A DNA stretch of 63,108 bases, from contig NZ_NGJU01000021.1 in assembly GCF_003987495.1 (NCBI RefSeq), positions 1-63,108 of the forward strand, given 5' to 3'. Below the pieces are notes generated by a model that saw only the letters and a program-made list of their open reading frames with translations, was not told the DNA's origin and did no database searches. The translations under genes and the position numbers were made by a program. The stretch comes from Vagococcus salmoninarum (GTDB lineage Bacteria; Bacillota; Bacilli; Lactobacillales; Vagococcaceae). Below, in pieces: positions 58,571-63,108 of this stretch; the stretch's first letter is position 1, and each line of letters starts with the position of its first letter.

Positions 58571-59290
58571 ATGAGAATAGGATATGTTCAAATAAATCAA
58601 AAAAAGCAGAGTGGTCACAGTAGTGCTGACATACTAAAGAAAGCCGCTTGTGACTATGTATATATCGATAGCTTTCAGGCTAAGAAAGAAGTTTGGCAAA
58701 AACGCCCGGAGTTAATAAGCTTGATACAAGAATCTAACCCTGGGGATGTCATAGTGATGGCAGATTTAGATCAATTAAGTCCTCATTATCAAGTGTGGTT
58801 AGAATTTTTAACGAGGTTGAAAAATTATAAATTGGAATTAGAAATTCTTGCAGTCCCTAAAAATAGCGTTGTGGATTGGTTATATTTTTTTAGTTGGATG
58901 AAGAAGCAAGCAGAAGCCAAACTGCCCGGAGTACGCGTTAAAAAATTCAGTAAAGAACATTCAGTAGAAAAAAGTCAATATCACTTCTTTTCACGGGATC
59001 CATATTTCCGACAATCTTACCGAACTATCTTTCAAAAAGTTGCGGCAAAGCAATCCTTACGTGAAATTACTCGCCAAACTACAGCGCCATTAGGAACAGT
59101 TGTGAGGATAAAAAAAGATTACGAAAAGTTGAAACAAACAGTATTACTTGTGGGGACCTTTTTATTAACGATTATTAGTTTGAAAATGGTCCAACAATAT
59201 TCAAGTAATACGGCCTTGCAAGTGTTAATTTGTGGAATTATGACATTGTTAGTTGTTTACTTTACATATTCAGACAGTCAATCAGAGTAA
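58571..59290 (+). CDS. Catalytically degenerate serine-recombinase-like protein with two transmembrane helices
   Basis: 239 residues. Residues 1-110 follow the resolvase/invertase catalytic fold (MRIGYVQIN at the start, KRPELISLI about 44-52, PGDVIVMADLDQLS 57-70). The catalytic serine of the usual YxRVS is Asn9, and the LDRLGRS arginines are replaced (LDQLSPH). Residues about 150-185 look like the recombinase HTH (SLREITRQTTAPLGTVVRIK). Unlike any resolvase, it ends in two transmembrane helices (about 191-208 and 215-233). It cannot be an active recombinase by this mechanism; a membrane-tethered DNA-binding regulator is a reasonable inference. GGAGG ribosome binding site. Confidence 0.7.
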   Translation: MRIGYVQINQKKQSGHSSADILKKAACDYVYIDSFQAKKEVWQKRPELISLIQESNPGDVIVMADLDQLSPHYQVWLEFLTRLKNYKLELEILAVPKNSVVDWLYFFSWMKKQAEAKLPGVRVKKFSKEHSVEKSQYHFFSRDPYFRQSYRTIFQKVAAKQSLREITRQTTAPLGTVVRIKKDYEKLKQTVLLVGTFLLTIISLKMVQQYSSNTALQVLICGIMTLLVVYFTYSDSQSE

Positions 59291-59311
59291 TTAGAAAGGA
59301 ATGATCAACTA

Positions 59312-59683
59312 ATGGCAACTTATGGCTATGTTAGAAAAAATTTTCCAACAAGTGAAGTCGAACAATTAACAAAGCTCTTAACTTATAACTGTGACGAACT
59401 TTTTTTTGAAGGAAAGTCATTGCTTGAAACGTCTGAACTGAAAGCGATGATTGAAAAGTTAGAAAAAAATGACCTGGTTGTTGTGACTCACTTACATGTT
59501 TTTGGCCAAGAACTACAACATTTACGACCTGTTATTAGTTTCTTTCAGGAAAATGGAATTCGTTTAATAAGTATCGATGATCAAGTAGATACTAATCGAG
59601 ATTCATTTTTTTACCCATTGTTCGATATTTTTTCAAAAATGGATGCAGATTGCCGAGAGGAATTAGAAAACAACAATACGTGA
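59312..59683 (+). CDS. Catalytically degenerate serine-recombinase-like protein, catalytic-domain part
   Basis: 123 residues. Resolvase-like: MATYGYVRKN (Asn10 replaces the catalytic serine, Arg8 kept), NDLVVVTHLHVFGQELQHL in place of the LDRLGRS region, IDDQVDTNRDSFFYPLFDIFSKMDADCREEL matching the end of the catalytic domain and start of helix E. The frame stops before the DNA-binding domain, which appears in the -1 frame overlapping by 34 bases. AAAGGA ribosome binding site. Either a decayed gene, a frameshift error, or two separate proteins. Confidence 0.65.
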   Translation: MATYGYVRKNFPTSEVEQLTKLLTYNCDELFFEGKSLLETSELKAMIEKLEKNDLVVVTHLHVFGQELQHLRPVISFFQENGIRLISIDDQVDTNRDSFFYPLFDIFSKMDADCREELENNNT

Positions 59684-59880
59684 CAAACCCTCAAGAAACT
59701 GTTGACATGGGACGTCCAAGTATCCAGGCAGAAACAATTAAAAAAATATATATGTTGTACCATGAACAAAATTGGAATATGCGTCGTATAGCAGAAGAAT
59801 GTAACGTTTCTTTAGGAAGCGTTTCTAAATATACTAAGATGTCAGAACTACACAATAACGATTCATTAATAAGTCGCTAA
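59650..59880 (+). CDS. Recombinase-type helix-turn-helix fragment
   Basis: 76 residues if read from TTG 59650. GRPSIQAETIKKIYMLYHEQ (21-40) and MRRIAEECNVSLGSVSKYTK (44-63) form the HTH_7 domain found at the C-terminus of serine recombinases. It lies in the -1 frame relative to the preceding catalytic-like domain and has no good ribosome binding site, so it is probably the displaced end of that gene. A joined protein would be about 190 residues, the normal resolvase size. Confidence 0.55.
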   Translation: MPRGIRKQQYVTNPQETVDMGRPSIQAETIKKIYMLYHEQNWNMRRIAEECNVSLGSVSKYTKMSELHNNDSLISR

Positions 59881-59901
59881 TCATAATAATATAAAGAAAC
59901 C

Positions 59902-60070
59902 GAGGTGTGACAAAAGTCGTTTAAATACAAGTAATTGGAAATAAATCCGAACAATCAGTTCTATTGATTGTTCGGATTTATTGAAATTATCGTAGTATTT
60001 GACTTTTGGAACCCGTTAATCAAATAACGATCGTCAAAAGAAAGGGACCGTTGACTATTGTCACGGCCCC
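59902..60070 (-). repeat. Dispersed intergenic repeat, copy 2
   Basis: Inverted relative to copy 1 at 27111-27372. Ends and hairpin are conserved, and the centre is replaced by a perfect 18-bp stem (AATAAATCCGAACAATCA / complement, about 59941-59983). The hairpin at 60048-60070 (GACCGTTGAC / GTCACGGCCC) with following T-rich DNA probably ends transcription of the recombinase-like genes. Confidence 0.7.
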
Positions 60071-60282
60071 GTTCTTTTATTTATTAGGGGATTAATTAGA
60101 AAAAATATGCGTATTCGCAAATTTCCAATATAAGCCTTGTATAAGTTGGTGTAACAAGGTTTTACTGTTTAATAAACATGGTTAAATAGTTATTTAAAGG
60201 ACATAATGAATTCTAAAATATTGGAATTCGCATAAAAAGATGGTATATTTAGTAAGTAAGATTATTTAAAGGAGCTGGTTGG
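60071..60282 (+). promoter_or_regulatory. Upstream region of the P-type ATPase gene
   Basis: No gene. Contains CCTTGT...ACAAGG and a longer-range dyad (GCAAATTTCCAATAT near 60117-60131 with ATATTGGAATTCGC near 60220-60233). Possible operator or leader structure. No match to the yybP-ykoY manganese riboswitch could be found by eye. Confidence 0.35.
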
Positions 60283-62949
60283 ATGAGTTATAACAAGACA
60301 AAAGAAGAAATCGCCGCATTGCTTAAAACTAATGAATTATCAGGTTTAAGTCATGCCCAAGCAAACGAATTGTTAACAAGAAATGGTAAAAATAAATTTA
60401 CCGAAGAAAAGAAAACCCCATTAATTGTGAAATTATTGCACCATTTAACGGATTTTACTACAATTATTTTATTAATTGCCGCAGCTATTTCCTTTTATAC
60501 AGCAATTACAACCCACGAAGGGGAGTATATTGAAGGGATTATGATTATCTCAATCGTAATTTTAAATGCAGTTTTAGCATTAGTCCAAGAAAATAATGCT
60601 GAAAAATCATTAGACGCGCTACAACAAATGACCCAACAAACGATTCAAGTAATTCGTGAGGGTGAACAAATCGAAGTGGTTACCGAAGATTTAGTAGTTG
60701 GAGATGTAATGCTACTAGAAGCAGGTGTCGTTATACCGGCAGATGGCCGCTTAGTGGAAACTGTTCAAATGCGTGTTGAGGAGTCAGCTTTGACAGGGGA
60801 AAGTGAAGAAGTCGAAAAAGATGCGAGTTTTATCTCGTCTGAAAAGCTTCCACTAGGTGACCAGATTAATATGGTCTTTTCGGGGTGTTTAATTGGTAAT
60901 GGACGGGGACGGGCAATCGTCACTAGTACGGGTATGGATACAGAAATGGGTAAAATTGCCTCGTTATTAAGTTCGGAAAAACAAAAACAAACACCGTTAC
61001 AACAACGTTTAAACAAATTAGGTAAGCAAATCAGTATTATTGCCTTAGCTGCAGCAGCCTTTGTCTTCTTCTTAGGCTACATGCAAGGAGAGCCGCTGTT
61101 AGAAATGTTTATGACCGCTGTCTCATTAGCAGTTGCTGCTGTACCAGAAACCTTAATGGTTATTGTAACTTTAGCCTTATCTTTTGGTGTCCAAAAGATG
61201 GTTCGTAAAAATGCGATTATTAGAAAATTACCAGCCGTTGAAACATTAGGAACGGCATCAGTTATTTGTTCGGATAAAACGGGAACGTTAACTGAAAATA
61301 AAATGACTGTTCGCAAAATTTGGCACCGTGGCGACACAGTGGTCAATGTGGAAGACAGTTTAACAAGTGAGTCGTTAGAAGTCTTAAAATTGGCAGCCTT
61401 ATGTTCTGATGCCTTATTAAGAGAGACGGAAGATGGTGAAATGGAAGTTGTCGGCAGTCCGACAGAAGGGGCGATTGTTCGTGCCGTTGAAGATAACTAT
61501 CATTCAAAAGCTGAATTTGAAGCTGAGTCTCCACGGGTGGCGGAATTGCCTTTTGATTCCAATCGTAAATTAATGACAACTGTCCATAAAAAAGGGAAAA
61601 AGTACATTTCAATTACTAAGGGTGCTTTTGATGTCATGATGCCCAAGTTAAGATATGGTGATGTAGAACAAGCGGCGATTGTAAATGACCGCTTTGGTAA
61701 GAAAGCCTTACGTGTTATTTCAGTCGGCTTTAAAGTCTATGACGACATGCCAACGGAAATTACTCCCGAAGAATTGGAAAATAATTTACAATTAGTTGGT
61801 TTAATTGGGATTATTGATCCCCCTCGTCCAGAAAGTAAAGGGGCGATTGCTCGAGCAAAACGTGCTGGTATTAAGACGGTCATGATTACTGGTGATCATG
61901 TTGTCACAGCAAGCGCTATTGCTAAAGAATTAGGTATTTTGAAACATCAAAGCGAGGCAATGACCGGCGCGGAATTACAACAATTATCAGAAGCAGAATT
62001 AGTTGCTAAAGTGCCCCATTATTCTGTCTATGCTCGTGTGTCACCAGAAGATAAGATTAGAATCGTTAAAGCTTGGCAAGCAACTGGGGCTGTCGTTGCC
62101 ATGACCGGTGATGGTGTCAATGATGCACCGGCCTTGAAAGCCAGTGATGTTGGTTGTGCCATGGGAATTGCTGGGACAGATGTAGCCAAAGATGCTGCCG
62201 ATATCGTCTTAACCGATGATAACTTTGCGACAATTGTTGATGCTGTTGCTGAAGGTCGGACCGTTTATGCCAACATTCGTAAAGCAATCAATCTACTCTT
62301 AACATGTAATATTTCTGAAATCTTCATTTTAGTTATTGCAATGTTATTAGGTTGGGGCGCACCAGTTGTCGCCTTACAATTATTATTTGTTAACGTTGTG
62401 GCTGATGGTCTACCAGGTTTTGCTCTCGGTCGTGAAAAAGCTGAAAAAGGGATTATGAGCCAGAAACCTATTGGTAAAGATGAAAGTGTCTTTGCTGGCG
62501 GCTTATGGAAATGGATTGCTTTAAACAGTACGGTGATGACGATTGTCACTTTAGGTGGTTATTATATGGGTGCCTTTGTCGATGGCATTTCCCCATGGAT
62601 GAATGCCAGTCATGAAGCAGGTCAAACAATGGCCTTCTTAATTCTAGGTTACTCATCGATCGTTCATGTCTTAAATGTCCGTAGTAGCTTATCGATTTTT
62701 AAAGTTAAGTTATCAAGTAATAAACAATTATTCGAAATGATTGTTTTAGCTTTAGCGATCATGACTTTAGTTGCTCTAGTACCAGGGCTTCAAAAAATCT
62801 TTTCATTAGTGCCTTTAAGTTTAAACCACTGGCGTTTAGTCGGGGTCTTCTCATTGGCACCAGTCATTGTCACAGAATTAGTTAAGTTCCACTTCGCTCC
62901 ATCTGAAGATGAAGAAGAGGACGAAGAAGCAGTGGCCGTGGCTAAATAA
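60283..62949 (+). CDS. Cation-transporting P-type ATPase, P2A calcium type
   Basis: 888 residues. Phosphorylation site CSDKTGTLT (about 328-336), actuator ALTGES (about 165-170), hinge MTGDGVNDAPAL, ten-helix layout. Calcium-site residues of SERCA-like pumps are partly kept: Glu in M4 (VAAVPETLMV, where the usual PEGL is PETL), Glu in M5 (CNISEIF), Asn and Asp in M6 (FVNVVADGLP, where the usual Thr is Ala). It therefore probably exports Ca2+ (or Mn2+) with one main site. AAAGGAGC ribosome binding site. Acidic C-terminal run EDEEEDEE. Monocistronic. Confidence 0.9.
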   Translation: MSYNKTKEEIAALLKTNELSGLSHAQANELLTRNGKNKFTEEKKTPLIVKLLHHLTDFTTIILLIAAAISFYTAITTHEGEYIEGIMIISIVILNAVLALVQENNAEKSLDALQQMTQQTIQVIREGEQIEVVTEDLVVGDVMLLEAGVVIPADGRLVETVQMRVEESALTGESEEVEKDASFISSEKLPLGDQINMVFSGCLIGNGRGRAIVTSTGMDTEMGKIASLLSSEKQKQTPLQQRLNKLGKQISIIALAAAAFVFFLGYMQGEPLLEMFMTAVSLAVAAVPETLMVIVTLALSFGVQKMVRKNAIIRKLPAVETLGTASVICSDKTGTLTENKMTVRKIWHRGDTVVNVEDSLTSESLEVLKLAALCSDALLRETEDGEMEVVGSPTEGAIVRAVEDNYHSKAEFEAESPRVAELPFDSNRKLMTTVHKKGKKYISITKGAFDVMMPKLRYGDVEQAAIVNDRFGKKALRVISVGFKVYDDMPTEITPEELENNLQLVGLIGIIDPPRPESKGAIARAKRAGIKTVMITGDHVVTASAIAKELGILKHQSEAMTGAELQQLSEAELVAKVPHYSVYARVSPEDKIRIVKAWQATGAVVAMTGDGVNDAPALKASDVGCAMGIAGTDVAKDAADIVLTDDNFATIVDAVAEGRTVYANIRKAINLLLTCNISEIFILVIAMLLGWGAPVVALQLLFVNVVADGLPGFALGREKAEKGIMSQKPIGKDESVFAGGLWKWIALNSTVMTIVTLGGYYMGAFVDGISPWMNASHEAGQTMAFLILGYSSIVHVLNVRSSLSIFKVKLSSNKQLFEMIVLALAIMTLVALVPGLQKIFSLVPLSLNHWRLVGVFSLAPVIVTELVKFHFAPSEDEEEDEEAVAVAK

Positions 62950-62988
62950 GCAATTAAAAAAAGTGTGTGTTTGGAAAGTTCTAAACTG

Positions 62989-63040
62989 TACCCTATAGAA
63001 TGGACACGAAATAAAAAGCGTGCCTTCTGTAGGGTATTTT
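62989..63040 (+). terminator. Hairpin in IS-like end / probable ATPase terminator
   Basis: 12-bp stem with one mismatch, 24-base loop, T5. Confidence 0.55.
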
Positions 63041-63071
63041 TGTATGATAAATAGAAAAGGAAGTGACACAA

Positions 63072-63108
63072 ATGGGAATTAATAAGTTTACACCGCAAGA
63101 GGTGACAG
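63072..63108 (+). CDS. Putative transposase OrfA, N-terminal fragment
   Basis: ATG 63072 after GGAAGTGACACA gives MGINKFTPQEVT before the window ends. The start, the preceding IS3-like terminus and the spacing suggest an IS3-family orfA. Twelve residues are too few for more. Confidence 0.4.
   Translation, partial: MGINKFTPQEVT

Larger units (their letters stand above)
62987..63108 (+). mobile_element. IS3-like element, left end (partial)
   Basis: Begins TGTACCCTATAGAATGGACAC at about 62987, an IS3-like terminus. A stem TACCCTATAGAA / TTCTGTAGGGTA (62989-63000, 63025-63036) with T-run follows, which may block transcription into the element and end the ATPase transcript. It differs from the element at the left edge. 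Confidence 0.5.

Noticed and set aside
58571-59880. The recombinase-like genes as the active invertase of the switch
   Set aside because: Both lack the catalytic serine and the active-site arginines, so direct catalysis is unlikely. A recombinase would have to be encoded elsewhere.
60071-60282. Possible yybP-ykoY (Mn2+) riboswitch before the P-type ATPase
   Set aside because: The conserved loops could not be found; only loose dyads are present.

Overview
The window is low-GC Firmicute DNA and looks like an Enterococcaceae chromosome (Enterococcus, Vagococcus or a close relative). This is inferred from gene order and protein families only. Evidence includes the ymfF-ymfH-ymfM-pgsA-cinA-recA-rny-(ymdB)-ricA-mutS-mutL order, mreC-mreD followed by a SagA-type NlpC/P60 hydrolase, Mga-type regulators beside a WxL surface protein, Rex boxes before adhE, an LPXTG protein and strong AAGGAGG-type ribosome binding sites. 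I see no rRNA, tRNA or CRISPR array. Both ends of the window run into different IS3-like elements.

Layout. 1-1461 (minus strand): an IS3-family end, a FusB-type EF-G-binding protein with an upstream leader peptide and terminator (attenuator), and mscL. 1852-20134: the membrane/DNA-repair housekeeping run (ymfF to mutL). A LysM protein, a CPBP protease and a large secreted cysteine peptidase with six GW/SH3-like repeats sit between rny and ymdB. 20341-26392: two Mga/AtxA-type regulators and one large WxL-domain surface protein. 26548-34135: maf, msrB, ruvAB, queA, tgt, yajC, comN. 34356-36938: adhE with two Rex operators. 37189-40038: mreCD and sagA. 40163-44552: an RpiR-type regulator, a maltose-6'-phosphate glucosidase and a PTS (EIICB plus EIIA), that is, maltose PTS uptake. 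44589-50578: a frameshifted comC prepilin peptidase, a lipoprotein, uvrC and a NatAB-type ABC exporter.

The most interesting part is 50855-59880. A SipW-type (ER-type) signal peptidase precedes three proteins with SipW-type signal peptides (TasA/camelysin-like) that share a C-terminal motif. An LPQTG cell-wall-anchored protein lies among them and an L-type lectin/DUF11 adhesin follows. Together they look like a secreted fibre with a cell-wall anchor and a lectin tip or accessory. Upstream, a 291-bp AT-rich segment is bounded by perfect 25-bp inverted repeats. It carries an outward-pointing extended -10 promoter that currently faces away from the operon and into a 51-bp perfect palindrome with a T-rich tail. 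This is the architecture of a phase-variable promoter switch in the OFF orientation, although a MITE is a live alternative. Downstream are two serine-recombinase-like proteins that have both lost the catalytic serine. One ends in two transmembrane helices; the other is split from its helix-turn-helix by a -1 frame change. They look like recombinases repurposed as regulators, or decaying remnants of the switch's own invertase.

After this come a dispersed repeat (also present, inverted, behind maf), a calcium-type P-type ATPase and the second IS3-like end. All functional statements rest on motifs and context read by eye. No database search, folding or expression data were available.
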